This document shows, one piece after another, positions 35,189 through 44,712 of a stretch of DNA of 64,000 bases (positions are counted from its first letter, which is position 1; each line of letters starts with the position of its first letter). The notes beneath the pieces are model-generated. The model searched no databases and was not told the origin of the DNA. It worked only from the letters and a program-made list of their open reading frames with translations. The stretch lies in contig NZ_FUXB01000003.1 of NCBI RefSeq assembly GCF_900167345.1, positions 62,001 to 126,000 of the forward strand, written 5' to 3'. This stretch comes from Vibrio cincinnatiensis DSM 19608 (GTDB taxonomy: Bacteria; Pseudomonadota; Gammaproteobacteria; Enterobacterales; Vibrionaceae). A program made the translations under genes and the position numbers.

Positions 35189-36781
35189 ATGAAGCATCAA
35201 ACCGCATTTACTGCACCGCACTTTAAGGCCACGCAAGTTGGTCAGCAAATTCTTGACGCTGGCGGTACTGCCAGTGAAGCCATGGTCGCAGCAGCGGCAA
35301 TGATTGCGGTGCAATACCCGCACATGAACAGTATTGGTGGCGACAGTTTCTGGCTGATCGCCAAAGCGGGTCAAACACCGATTGCCATTGATGGTTGCGG
35401 CGCTGCGGCATTGAATGTAGAGGTTGAACACTATCGCGCATTGGGTGATGAACTGCCATTTAGCGGAGGTGAATCTGCCATTACTATGGCTGGTACAATT
35501 TCAGCTTGGCAAAAAGCGCTGGAAGTTGACGCGGGCACCTTAACATTAAAAACACTATTGCAACCAGCAATGGATGCCGCTCGTAAAGGTATTGAGGTGA
35601 CGCAAAGCCTAGCCAGTGCCAGTGAAAAGACCTTTGATCGCCTAGCATCACAGCAAGCTTTTGCGCAGAACTTTCTCAAGCAAGGAAAAACACTCAATAT
35701 TGGCGATACCTTAGTTAACGAGGCGCTGGCCAATACGCTGCAACAACTGGCTGAACATGGGCTAGACGCTTTCTACCGCGGCGAGATTGCCGACTTAGTG
35801 GCTAAAGAATTGCAATCGGCTGGCAGCCCACTGACGTTGGATGACTTCCATAATCATCAGGCAAAAGTGATGGCACCTTTAACGGTCAACACCTCAAAAG
35901 GGCGCTTGTATAACTTCGGTGCGCCGACGCAAGGTGTTGCTTCACTGTTGATTCTGGCAATTTACGACCGGTTAGCCTCTCAAGCGAAAAGTGAAGTCGA
36001 CCATATTCATCTGCTCGTTGAAGCGACCAAGCAAGCCTTTATCATTCGTGATCGTGAAGTGTGTGACGAAGAGTTATTAAGCCTGCCGTTGCAAGAATGG
36101 TTAAGCGACTCGGTTATTGAGCAATGTGTACAGAATGTGTCTATGCGTAAGGCATCACCTTGGCCGTATCAGGCAAAACCGGGTGATACTGTCTGGATGG
36201 GGGCGAGCGATCAATATGGCACCATGGTGAGTTTCATTCAAAGTGTTTATTGGGAATTTGGTTCTGGCGTGTTTCTGCCGGAAACTGGCATTTTGTGGAA
36301 TATTCGTTCAAAAAGCTTCTCACTCGATGCTCGTCACCACAACGTGTTGGCACCGGGCAAAAAGCCGTTTCATACATTAAATCCGGCTTATGCAGAACTC
36401 ATAGATGGCCGTCGTATGAGTTACGGCACCATGGGTGGGGAAGGCCAACCTCAGACACAAGCTTGTCTGTTTAGCCGTTACCACTATCAAAACTTCTCAC
36501 TCAGCAACGCGATTGCCGCGCCGCGTTGGCTGCTTGGCCGCACTTGGGGTAACAATACCAATAATTTACGGCTTGAACAGTCGCTGTATGACCAATATGG
36601 CGATGCCTTAAAACAACGTGGCCATGAGGTTACCTTCGTGGCCGATTGCAACGAATTAATGGGACACGCTGGTGCAATCATCCTCGACTCGCATGGAAAG
36701 GCGTGTGCAACCAGTGATCCTCGCAGTGATGGAACCTGTTTACTTGGAGAATACCATGACCACCCAAAACGAATTATTTGA
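35189..36781 (+). CDS. hpxW: Gamma-glutamyltransferase-fold Ntn-hydrolase, HpxW-like (oxamate amidohydrolase)
   Basis: 530 residues from ATG 35189, preceded by AAGGAG. It has the GGT fold, made as a precursor that self-cleaves before a catalytic Thr. That residue is T334 in PGDTVWMGASDQYGTMVSFIQS, followed by FGSGVFLPETGI, the form seen in acylase/oxamate-type members rather than the TTHF/Y motif of true glutathione-cleaving enzymes. No signal peptide is present, so it is cytoplasmic, again as in HpxW. Next to the ureidoglycine aminotransferase, conversion of oxamate to oxalate and ammonia fits. It overlaps the next start by 26 nt. The exact substrate is inferred. Confidence 0.82.
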   Translation: MKHQTAFTAPHFKATQVGQQILDAGGTASEAMVAAAAMIAVQYPHMNSIGGDSFWLIAKAGQTPIAIDGCGAAALNVEVEHYRALGDELPFSGGESAITMAGTISAWQKALEVDAGTLTLKTLLQPAMDAARKGIEVTQSLASASEKTFDRLASQQAFAQNFLKQGKTLNIGDTLVNEALANTLQQLAEHGLDAFYRGEIADLVAKELQSAGSPLTLDDFHNHQAKVMAPLTVNTSKGRLYNFGAPTQGVASLLILAIYDRLASQAKSEVDHIHLLVEATKQAFIIRDREVCDEELLSLPLQEWLSDSVIEQCVQNVSMRKASPWPYQAKPGDTVWMGASDQYGTMVSFIQSVYWEFGSGVFLPETGILWNIRSKSFSLDARHHNVLAPGKKPFHTLNPAYAELIDGRRMSYGTMGGEGQPQTQACLFSRYHYQNFSLSNAIAAPRWLLGRTWGNNTNNLRLEQSLYDQYGDALKQRGHEVTFVADCNELMGHAGAIILDSHGKACATSDPRSDGTCLLGEYHDHPKRII

Positions 36782-37987
36782 AGCCCTAAATCCGCCCCAA
36801 CGGTTACTGATGGGACCTGGCCCCATCAATGCCTATCCACGTGTTCATCAGGCTATTTCTCAAGCCCTGATTGGTCAGTAGATCCCGTGATGACCGGATA
36901 TATGAATCAGGTTCAGTCGTTGTATCGTGGTGTTTTTCAGACACAAAATCAACAGATCTTGTTGGTTGATGGCACGGCTCGCTCAGGGATTGAAGCGGTA
37001 TTGGTTTCGGTGTTAAAGCCGGGTGATAAAGTGCTGGTGCCCGTTATTGGTCGTTTTGGTCATCTACTGTGTGAAATTGCCCAGCGTGTTGGTGCTAAGG
37101 TGCAAACCATTGATATCGAATGGGGGGAAGTCTGTCCGCCAGAGAAAGTGGAAGCGGCGATCAAAGTGTTTCAACCAAAGTTGCTGGCAACCGTTCAGGG
37201 TGACACCTCAACCACGATGAATCAGCCACTCAAAGAGATGGGCGAAATCTGTCAGCGGCATGGGGTGTTGTTTTATTGTGACGCAACCGCTTCGATTGCG
37301 GGAAACGATCTTAAAGTCGATGAGTGGAATCTTGATGCGGTGTCTGCCGGTTTGCAGAAGTGCCTTGGTGGCCCTTCGGGTTCAGCACCCATTACCTTGA
37401 GTGACCACTGTGCAGAGCGGATTAACCGCCGTAAACACGTGGAGGCTGGGATTCGAGCCGATCATCATACTCAAGGTGATGAGGTGATGATTCAATCTAA
37501 CTATTTCGATTTGGCGATGATCATGGATTACTGGGGACCAGAGCGTCTGAATCACCATACCGAAGCCACGTCAATGCTGTACGCCGCTCGTGAATGTGCG
37601 CGTATCTTTCTTGAAGAAGGTGCAGACAACGTGATTGCTCGGCACAAACAAGCGGGGGAAGCGTTGGCGGCTGGCCTACGAGCAATGGGGCTGGAGTTGT
37701 TTGGCAATCAAACCTATAAGATGAACAACGTGGTGGGGGTTTACATTCCGGCCAACGTGAATGGTGATGCCATCCGCCTTGAGTTGTTGCAACGTTTTGG
37801 GATTGAAATTGGCACCTCGTTTGGCCCGCTGCATGGCAAAATTTGGCGTATCGGTACCATGGGCTACAACGCCCGACAAGAATGCGTATTGTCGACACTG
37901 GCGGCGCTGGAAGCGATTCTGATCAAGCATAAAGCCGTTATTGTTGCGGGGCAGTCCGTTGTTGCGGCGATGGAATTTTATGCTTAG
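36756..37987 (+). pseudogene. hpxJ: (S)-ureidoglycine-glyoxylate aminotransferase (PucG/HpxJ-like), frameshifted
   Basis: PLP-dependent class V aminotransferase that would convert ureidoglycine plus glyoxylate to oxalurate and glycine. Translation from ATG 36756 gives the family N-terminus LLMGPGPINAYPRVHQAISQ and then LIGQ followed by TAG at 36879. The rest (DPVMTGYMNQVQ onward to 37987, with the PLP Lys in LQKCLGGPSG) is in another frame. Relatives read GQFDP here, so one base of the aromatic codon at about 36879-36880 is missing. The remainder has no further damage, so the mutation is recent, or a sequencing error. A short GTG frame from 36887 would lack 45 residues, including the substrate-binding start. 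Confidence 0.88.
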
Positions 37988-38053
37988 TCACATCAGAAAG
38001 AAAAGCCAATATTACAACGTGAATGGGATGAGGCAACTGAAGGAGCGTCGAGG

Positions 38054-39289
38054 ATGACAGTAGAAAAAGACACCATGGCGCGGCAGGCAAAAAAACTGAT
38101 GGATCAAGCAGACACATTGGCTCAATTCAGCGCTGACGAAGATGCGATTACGCGAGCTTATCTGACGCCACAGCATCGTGCCGCCCATGACCAATTGGCA
38201 CAGTGGATGCGTGAAGCGGGTCTGGAAACATGGCAAGACAGTGTCGGTAATCAGTGGGGACGCAAAGTCTCGGCCAACCCAATCCAGTCAACACTGATTT
38301 TGGGCTCTCATAGTGACACTGTCACTAATGCTGGTAAATATGATGGCAACTTGGGCGTGATTCTGGCTATTGAAACCCTCGCTCTGTTGGTTGATGAAGC
38401 ATTTCCGTTTCATATCGATGTCGTTGCCTTTGCCGATGAAGAAGGGACACGATTTAACACTACGTTGATAGGTTCCAGTGGGGTTGCTGGGTGTTTTAAC
38501 CCACAGTGGTTGGATGTAAAAGATGCTGACGGCATTTCGATGGCAGCCGCGATGCGCTCGTTTGGCCTTGACCCAAGTCTCGCAGGCAGTGATGCTCGAA
38601 CGCCAGAGGAGACTCTGGCATATCTCGAAGTACATATTGAGCAAGGGCCAGTGTTGGAAGCTGAAAATCTGCCAGTGGGCGTGGTAACAGGGATCGCGGG
38701 TGCGAAGCGTTTTCAATGCCAAGTTAAAGGCATCGCGGGCCATGCAGGAACAGTGACGTTGGATTTACGCCATGATGCGCTGTGTGGTGCAGCAGAAATG
38801 ATCATGGCTATCGAAACATTTGCGCAGCAAAACGGGATTGTCGCCACCGTTGGGAAATGTGAAGTATTACCCGGTGCCGTGAATGTGATTCCTGGTGAAA
38901 CTCATTTTACGATTGATATTCGCAGCCTTTCTCAGGTGACGCTGGAACAATGCTCCGTTGAGCTTCTAGCACAATTAGCCGACATCGCACACAGACGTAA
39001 CCTGAGTTTTGATTACGAAAATATCTACCAAGCAGAAGCGGTATTGTGCAGCGATCAACTTCAGCGACAATGGGCGGAAGTGGTTGAATCTGTGACTCAG
39101 AACTCCCCCCGTTTCTTACCCAGTGGGGCCGGTCATGATGGGCTTGCCATGACGAACCTGACCGAAATCGGCATGCTGTTTGTACGATGTGAAAAAGGAA
39201 TCAGCCACAATCCACGAGAGCAGGTGATGGAAGCTGACGTGCTCGTCGCACTCAATTGCTTTGTGCAGATGGTGAAAAGCTTTCGCTAG
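38054..39289 (+). CDS. hpxK: Allantoate amidohydrolase-type M20 metallohydrolase (HpxK/AllC-like)
   Basis: 411-residue metal-dependent amidohydrolase of peptidase family M20 that hydrolyses allantoate to ureidoglycine, ammonia and carbon dioxide. Metal-site motifs: LGSHSDTVTNAGKYDGNLGV, the acidic pair in FADEEGTRFNTT, and HIEQGPVLE. The central dimerisation domain begins VKGIAGHAGT, and SGAGHDG near the end is also typical. It is the last gene of the ureide operon, 66 nt after the aminotransferase, whose substrate it would supply. N-carbamoyl-amino-acid hydrolases share the motifs, so context supports allantoate. Confidence 0.88.
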   Translation: MTVEKDTMARQAKKLMDQADTLAQFSADEDAITRAYLTPQHRAAHDQLAQWMREAGLETWQDSVGNQWGRKVSANPIQSTLILGSHSDTVTNAGKYDGNLGVILAIETLALLVDEAFPFHIDVVAFADEEGTRFNTTLIGSSGVAGCFNPQWLDVKDADGISMAAAMRSFGLDPSLAGSDARTPEETLAYLEVHIEQGPVLEAENLPVGVVTGIAGAKRFQCQVKGIAGHAGTVTLDLRHDALCGAAEMIMAIETFAQQNGIVATVGKCEVLPGAVNVIPGETHFTIDIRSLSQVTLEQCSVELLAQLADIAHRRNLSFDYENIYQAEAVLCSDQLQRQWAEVVESVTQNSPRFLPSGAGHDGLAMTNLTEIGMLFVRCEKGISHNPREQVMEADVLVALNCFVQMVKSFR

Positions 39290-39314
39290 CACGATGTATT
39301 CTCTTTCTCAAAAT

Positions 39315-39363
39315 AAAACCCTTGATATGACTCTCACCTGAGCCACATCAAGGGTTTTGTGAT
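39315..39363. terminator. Rho-independent terminator of the ureide operon
   Basis: Perfect 12-bp stem AAAACCCTTGAT/ATCAAGGGTTTT (39315-39326 and 39347-39358) with a 20-nt loop. Confidence 0.82.
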
Positions 39364-39413
39364 CAAGGTCGCTATAATGTGTGGGATAAATGAAATAAGA
39401 AAGAGTCATCAGT

Positions 39414-41408
39414 TTGGTTTTTCAAAAAGAACAGTTTGAGTTACTGGCCCCCGGTGGGGATTTAGATTCAATTAAAGCCGCTATTGCCGCTGGGGCAGAC
39501 GCGATTTACTGTGGCCTAGAAAGGTTTAACGCTCGCAACCGAGCGACCAATATCACGTTAGAAGTCTTGGATAGTGTTTTAGCGCTGGCCCATCAACACC
39601 AGTGTAAAATTTTTCTCACGCTTAATATTGTATTACTGGAACATGAAATCCCTTCCGTTATCCGCCTACTTCAGCAGTTAGCAGAATCTTCCGTTGATGG
39701 CGTGATCGTGCAAGATCTCGGTTTAGCTTACATTATTAAGCATCATTTCCCTGCGCTGGATATGCATGCATCTACCCAGATGAATACGCATAATGATGGT
39801 CAGATTCTACTTTTGAGCAAGTTGGGAGCCAGTCGTGTAAACCTCTCTCGTGAACTGAATATCAATGAAATTACCCATCTGGCTCAATTTGGGCGTCAGC
39901 ATAATGTTATGACAGAAGTCTTTGTGCATGGCTCATACTGCATTGGTTTCTCTGGTTTGTGCTATTTCAGTTCTGAACGCAGTGGTGCTTCTGGCAACCG
40001 AGGCCGATGCAGCCAACCCTGCCGCGATCAATATCAAACGACGCCTGCGGGAAAAAATTACCCACTTAATTTAAAAGATAACTCGGCATACTCTGATATT
40101 GAAGCGTTGGCCCAAGCGGGAGTGTATTCCTTAAAAATCGAAGGGCGAATCAAAAAGCCACACTATGTTTATACGGTGGTCGATAACTGGCGTAAACAGA
40201 TTGACCAATTTTGTGAAACAGGGACGATTCGGGAAGACATGACAGAACTATACAGTGTCTTTAACCGTGATTTCACCAATGGCTATTTGCAAGGTGATAT
40301 TCATCGTGACATGTATATCGATAATCCAAGAAACCACGCCGCTACGCATTTTTCCACCATTTATCAGTGTCGTAGCCTCGATGAAGTTAAACAGGTTAAG
40401 CAGCACTTGTATGACAAGACGACGAAAATTATCGATAAGGTCGAAGCGCTCACTCGATCAATGCCGATTGAACCCAAGGCCCCGCGCAGTTTAAAAAGCA
40501 ATGGAAGAAAAAGTGACATATTGATGTCAAAACAGATGAATATCGATGACATGGCTTCGCCTCAATTGTCGGTGCTGATTTCTGATTACAGCGACTTGGA
40601 ACTGCTTGATTCGTGTCGTGATGTCTCTTTTTTCTATCAGCTTCCAGATGCACTGAACGATCAGCTTGAAGCGATGAGCGTGATGTTTAGCCGGCATCCC
40701 ACCCTGATTCCCTTTTTTCCCGCTGTTCTGATTGGTGAGCATTATCAAGCCGCGACGGAATTCCTGCGACAGCTTAAGCCCGATTGGATTATTACTGATA
40801 ATCTTGGCGTTGCTAATATTGCACAAACGTTAGGAATAAACTGGGTTGCGGGGCCACAGCTTAACATCACTAACTCCTATGCTCTGCAATGTGTACAGCA
40901 GGAATTAAAAGGGGTAGGCGCTTTCATTTCCGATGAAATTAATGCTCTGCAGATGCGGCGAATGGTTCGGCCACAAGGCTTTAGGCTATTTTATACCCTT
41001 TATCATCCAATACATTTGATGACGAGCCGCCAGTGCTTCTTTATTCCAACGGTGGGGTGTAAAAAACAGCGGATGAATAAAGGTTGCATGACGCGTTGTG
41101 AAAAAACCGCTTCGATTATCTCGTTAAAAGAGAGGCCTTATGTCATTCACAAACAGAAAGGCAGTCATAACCGTTTGTACAGTGATGTCAATTGCCTCAA
41201 TCTCGCGGTTTTAGAGGATTTACCACAACGTTATACGGATTTCATGATCGATTTACGTTCGATTCCCACCCAAACTCAAATTCATATGGGGAAGAGATCG
41301 CTTATCGAACACTTTAAACAAGCTTTACAAGGGGATAGTACTGCTAAAAAGACGTTATCGACGCAAATTCAAGGCACCACAAACCAGCAGTATCAAAAAG
41401 GCTTATAG
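39414..41408 (+). CDS. Peptidase U32-family protein (RlhA/YhbU-like)
   Basis: 664 residues. The N-terminal TIM barrel shows the U32 pattern FELLAPGGDLDSIKAAIAAG, ADAIYCGLERFNAR, VFVHGSYCIGFSGLCYFSSE and the Cys cluster ending CSQPCRDQY. Four conserved Cys probably bind an Fe-S cluster, as in RlhA, TrhP and UbiU, which hydroxylate RNA or quinones; proteolysis is not well supported for the family. A C-terminal domain follows, with GCMTRCEK. TTG is the likely start (39414), as no ATG is nearby with a ribosome site, so the true start is uncertain. It is separated from both neighbouring operons by hairpins. Confidence 0.85.
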   Translation: MVFQKEQFELLAPGGDLDSIKAAIAAGADAIYCGLERFNARNRATNITLEVLDSVLALAHQHQCKIFLTLNIVLLEHEIPSVIRLLQQLAESSVDGVIVQDLGLAYIIKHHFPALDMHASTQMNTHNDGQILLLSKLGASRVNLSRELNINEITHLAQFGRQHNVMTEVFVHGSYCIGFSGLCYFSSERSGASGNRGRCSQPCRDQYQTTPAGKNYPLNLKDNSAYSDIEALAQAGVYSLKIEGRIKKPHYVYTVVDNWRKQIDQFCETGTIREDMTELYSVFNRDFTNGYLQGDIHRDMYIDNPRNHAATHFSTIYQCRSLDEVKQVKQHLYDKTTKIIDKVEALTRSMPIEPKAPRSLKSNGRKSDILMSKQMNIDDMASPQLSVLISDYSDLELLDSCRDVSFFYQLPDALNDQLEAMSVMFSRHPTLIPFFPAVLIGEHYQAATEFLRQLKPDWIITDNLGVANIAQTLGINWVAGPQLNITNSYALQCVQQELKGVGAFISDEINALQMRRMVRPQGFRLFYTLYHPIHLMTSRQCFFIPTVGCKKQRMNKGCMTRCEKTASIISLKERPYVIHKQKGSHNRLYSDVNCLNLAVLEDLPQRYTDFMIDLRSIPTQTQIHMGKRSLIEHFKQALQGDSTAKKTLSTQIQGTTNQQYQKGL

Positions 41409-41493
41409 CAAGCCATTCGGCGCTAAAAAAGCCCATCAACAAACGCGGGTGATATTTATCACAAAAACTGTTAGTATCGCCCCCACTTTTTGG

Positions 41494-41520
41494 AAGGTTG
41501 GTTTTTGCCAACCTTTTGCT
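41494..41520 (+). terminator. Terminator-like hairpin in the ybiT leader
   Basis: AAGGTTGG/CCAACCTT stem (41494-41501 and 41508-41515) followed by TTGCTTTT, only 33 nt before the YbiT start. It ends the U32 transcript or acts as an attenuator of ybiT; ABC-F genes are often controlled by leader attenuation. Confidence 0.7.
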
Positions 41521-41548
41521 TTTACCATCCAACAACTTGGAATTCTCT

Positions 41549-43144
41549 GTGTTAACGACTGCAAACATCACCATGCAATTTGGCGATAAGCCATTATTTG
41601 AAAATATCTCGATTAAATTTGGGAATGGCAACCGTTATGGCCTGATTGGTGCTAACGGTTGTGGTAAATCTACCTTTATGAAAATCCTCAGTGGTGAGCT
41701 GGAGCCTTCTGCCGGTTCCGTCTCAACGGATCCTAATGAACGTATGGCCAAATTAGGGCAGGATCAATTTGCGTTCGAGGAATTTACCGTGGTGGATACC
41801 GTCATCATGGGCCATAAAGAGTTGTGGAAAGTAAAAGAAGAGCGTGACCGAATTTACGCGTTACCAGAAATGACTGATGAAGATGGTATGCGAGTGGGCG
41901 ATCTTGAAACCGAATTTGCGGAGATGGACGGCTATTCTGCCGAAGCGCGCGCAGGAGAACTTCTGTTAGGTTTGGGCATTCCAGAAGCGCAACACTTTGG
42001 TTTGATGAGTGAAATTGCGCCGGGTTTGAAACTTCGAGTCCTGCTGGCACAAGTGCTGTTTGCTGAACCAGAAATTATGCTGCTTGATGAACCGACCAAC
42101 AACTTGGACATGCACACCATTGCTTGGTTAGAACAAACCTTGCTGGCACGTAACTGTACCATGATCATCATCTCGCACGACCGTCATTTCCTGAACACCG
42201 TCTGTACTCATATGGCGGATCTTGATTATGGTGAATTACGCCTGTTCCACGGTAACTATGATGAATATATGATTGCCGCAGAACAAGCGCGTGAGCGTTT
42301 ACATGCTGATAATGCGAAGAAGAAAGCACAAATGGCTGAACTACAAACGTTCGTAAGCCGATTTTCTGCCAATGCCTCAAAAGCCAAACAGGCAACTTCT
42401 CGTCAGAAACAGCTTGATAAAATTCAGCTTGAAGAAGTAAAACCATCAAGCCGTCAATCACCTTTTATTCGCTTTGATCAAAAGAAAGAGCTATTTCGTA
42501 ATGCGTTAGAGGTAGAGGGTCTTAAACAAGGTTATGGTGATAACATCTTGTTTGATAACGTTAACTTAATGGTCGAAGTGGGTGAGCGCATCGCCATCAT
42601 TGGTGAAAACGGTATCGGTAAATCAACCATGCTCAATACCCTTGCGGGTGTAATGGAGCCGATGGCTGGCATGATCAAATGGTCTGAAAATAATAACATC
42701 GGTTTTTACGCACAGGATCATGCGCATGATTTTAGCGAAGAGATGACCTTGCTGGACTGGATGAGTCAATGGAAAAACGAAGGGGAAGATGAGCAAACCG
42801 TACGGGGTATTTTGGGGCGCATGCTCTTTTCGCAAAATGACATTAAAAAGTCAGTCAAAGTGATTTCTGGTGGTGAACAAGGTCGAATGCTATTTGGTAA
42901 GTTAATCATGCAAAAACCGAACATTTTGCTGATGGATGAACCAACCAACCACATGGATATGGAATCGATTGAAGCGTTGAACTTAGCTTTAGAGAACTAT
43001 AAAGGCACCTTGCTGTTTGTCTCTCATGACCGTCAGTTTGTTTCCTCTATTGCAACGCGCATTATTGAGATCACCAAACAAGGCGTGAACGATTTCCACG
43101 GCACCTATGATGAATATTTGGCTAAACAAGGCCTGATGGGTTAA
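41549..43144 (+). CDS. ybiT: ABC-F ATPase YbiT (translation factor family)
   Basis: Duplicated-ATPase ABC-F protein without membrane domain, which acts on ribosomes to relieve stalling or resistance. 531 residues: first ATPase Walker [10 protein letters not shown], Walker [12 protein letters not shown]; a linker (about 250-320) with [15 protein letters not shown]; second ATPase GENGIGKST, signature SGGEQGRM and Walker [12 protein letters not shown]. Sequence closely follows E. coli YbiT, including the long first-domain insert [14 protein letters not shown] 41549 is the start matching the family ([11 protein letters not shown]); the longer frame from 41498 overlaps the leader hairpin. Single-gene unit, ended by a terminator at 43171. 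Confidence 0.92.
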   Translation: MLTTANITMQFGDKPLFENISIKFGNGNRYGLIGANGCGKSTFMKILSGELEPSAGSVSTDPNERMAKLGQDQFAFEEFTVVDTVIMGHKELWKVKEERDRIYALPEMTDEDGMRVGDLETEFAEMDGYSAEARAGELLLGLGIPEAQHFGLMSEIAPGLKLRVLLAQVLFAEPEIMLLDEPTNNLDMHTIAWLEQTLLARNCTMIIISHDRHFLNTVCTHMADLDYGELRLFHGNYDEYMIAAEQARERLHADNAKKKAQMAELQTFVSRFSANASKAKQATSRQKQLDKIQLEEVKPSSRQSPFIRFDQKKELFRNALEVEGLKQGYGDNILFDNVNLMVEVGERIAIIGENGIGKSTMLNTLAGVMEPMAGMIKWSENNNIGFYAQDHAHDFSEEMTLLDWMSQWKNEGEDEQTVRGILGRMLFSQNDIKKSVKVISGGEQGRMLFGKLIMQKPNILLMDEPTNHMDMESIEALNLALENYKGTLLFVSHDRQFVSSIATRIIEITKQGVNDFHGTYDEYLAKQGLMG

Positions 43145-43170
43145 TTAGGTACATCGTGAACCTTTATGAA

Positions 43171-43197
43171 GCCATCGCACCGTGCGGTGGCTTTTTG
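43171..43197 (+). terminator. Terminator after ybiT
   Basis: Nine-bp stem GCCATCGCA/TGCGGTGGC with a 3-nt loop and a T-rich tail (CTTTTTGTTT). Confidence 0.88.
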
Positions 43198-43670
43198 TTT
43201 ATTGGCTGCAAACTGAAACTCTAGGACAAAGAACCGGTTACTTAGTAACAAAAAAACGAGCATGAGGCGGTTATAACATTCGTTGTTGAGTGTTTTTTGT
43301 TCGTTCAAGAGTCAAAGTTATGATGGTATTGAAGAGTAAAAGTGATCTTATTCATATATTTATCAAAATACGGTTTTTAGGCTAAGAGCTTACTGACTAT
43401 TTTTTTGTTTTTAATTTTTTTGATTTATTTTTGTTTTTATATTGTTAATTTAATGATGATTAATTGATCTTTTTCATGGCTTTTTTATTCGTAATTTTAC
43501 ACCTTTCTATGATTTTTACTTGTATGAAGTATTATGTTAACTAAATGTTAACATATTCGTGTCTGCATCACGTTTTCTCTATTGGCTATCAATATTGTCT
43601 TGAAATCCGATTTAACATTCTTTCATCGATTCACCTTAACCCTACATACCACAAGAAAGGATTGATGAAG
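43198..43670. other. AT-rich promoter region of the sugar ABC operon
   Basis: No gene is seen in this very AT-rich stretch, which has a long T-rich run at 43380-43490. It should contain the promoter for the operon that follows. The palindrome at 43534 is its only clear signal. Confidence 0.6.
43534..43554. promoter_or_regulatory. Palindromic operator upstream of the sugar ABC operon
   Basis: ATGTTAAC-TAAAT-GTTAACAT: a perfect 8-bp inverted repeat 117 bp before the binding-protein start. It is unlike the TGAAAT-type operator of the inositol genes, so a different regulator, not encoded nearby, is implied. Confidence 0.6.
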
Positions 43671-44645
43671 ATGAAAAAGGTCTTATTAAAAGCCGCCGTA
43701 TTAACGCTTGCTATTGCTGCTGCGGGAGCACAAGCGAAAGATTACGAGATTGTAAACGTAGTAAAAGTCTCCGGTATTCCTTGGTTTAACCAAATGAATA
43801 AAGGGATAGAACAAGCCGCCACCGATTTTGGTGTGAATGCACGCCAACTGGGTCCTTCTACGCCAGATCCCGCTCAGCAAGTGAAAATTATTGAAGATTT
43901 AATCGCAAAGGGTGTGGATGCGATTACCGTTGTCCCTAATGATGTGACCGTGCTTGAGCCCGTATTTAAGAAAGCACGTGAAAAAGGCATTATTGTTTTA
44001 ACCCATGAATCTCCTGATGGTCATAGTGCCGATTGGGATATCGAAACGATTGATAATCAAGCCTATGCGAGAGCGACCATGGATGAACTCGCAAAGAATA
44101 TGGGAGAGAAAGGCGGCTATGCCGTGTATGTGGGTTCATTAACGGTGCCTCTGCATAATAACTGGGCAAATTTAGCCATCGACTACCAGAAAAAAACCTA
44201 CCCCAATATGTATGAAGTCACTAGCCGTATGCCAGTGGCGGAAAGTATCGATCAATCTTATGCTGCCACTAATGATTTGATGAAAGCGCACTCAGATATG
44301 TCTGGCATTGTCTCTTATGGTTCACTTGGCGGTATTGGTGCTGGGGAAGCGATCAGAAAGAAACGAGCAAAAGATAAGATCAGCGTAGTGGGCATCATGA
44401 TGCCAAGTCAAGCGGTTCCTTATTTGGCTCGTGGGGAAATTAAAAAGGGTTTCTTATGGAACCCCGCCGATGCAGGTTATGCCATGGTGGCTGTAGCGAA
44501 GCAGATGCTAGAAGGCAAAGATGTCTCAAAAGGCGTGACAGTTGAAGGGCTTGGTGAGGCGGACATTGATACCGAAAATCGTGTCATCAAATTCAATAGA
44601 ATCTTAGAAGTGGATAAAACTAACGCTCGTCAGTTAGGTTTTTAA
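43671..44645 (+). CDS. Sugar/AI-2-type ABC transporter periplasmic binding protein
   Basis: About 324 residues with a signal peptide (MKKVLLKAAVLTLAIAAAGAQA). It is a type 1 periplasmic-binding protein of the LsrB/RhaS/ribose group: VNVVKVSGIPWFNQMNKGIEQAA opens the first lobe, QQVKIIEDLIAKGVDAITVVPND follows, and GEAIRKKRAKDKISVVG is in the second lobe. ATG 43671 (AAAGGA 9 nt upstream) is preferred to the ATG six nt earlier. It heads an operon with one ATPase, two permeases and an FGGY kinase. The ligand is probably a pentose, polyol or AI-2-like furanose; the sequence does not say which. Confidence 0.88.
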   Translation: MKKVLLKAAVLTLAIAAAGAQAKDYEIVNVVKVSGIPWFNQMNKGIEQAATDFGVNARQLGPSTPDPAQQVKIIEDLIAKGVDAITVVPNDVTVLEPVFKKAREKGIIVLTHESPDGHSADWDIETIDNQAYARATMDELAKNMGEKGGYAVYVGSLTVPLHNNWANLAIDYQKKTYPNMYEVTSRMPVAESIDQSYAATNDLMKAHSDMSGIVSYGSLGGIGAGEAIRKKRAKDKISVVGIMMPSQAVPYLARGEIKKGFLWNPADAGYAMVAVAKQMLEGKDVSKGVTVEGLGEADIDTENRVIKFNRILEVDKTNARQLGF

Positions 44646-44673
44646 CGGCTTAACGTTCTACCTCTACTTATTT

Positions 44674-44692
44674 GGGCGGTGCAACGCCGCCC
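44674..44692 (+). other. Hairpin between binding protein and ATPase genes
   Basis: GGGCGG/CCGCCC stem with a 7-nt loop. Such GC-rich hairpins after binding-protein genes commonly stabilise the upstream mRNA, so the binding protein is made in excess over the membrane parts. Confidence 0.55.
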
Positions 44693-44712
44693 TCTGACTT
44701 CTGGAGATTCTT

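Noticed and set aside
36887..37987. Separate, complete aminotransferase starting at GTG 36887
   Set aside because: Family members need the N-terminal GPGP segment, which is present in the other frame directly upstream; a frameshift explains both.
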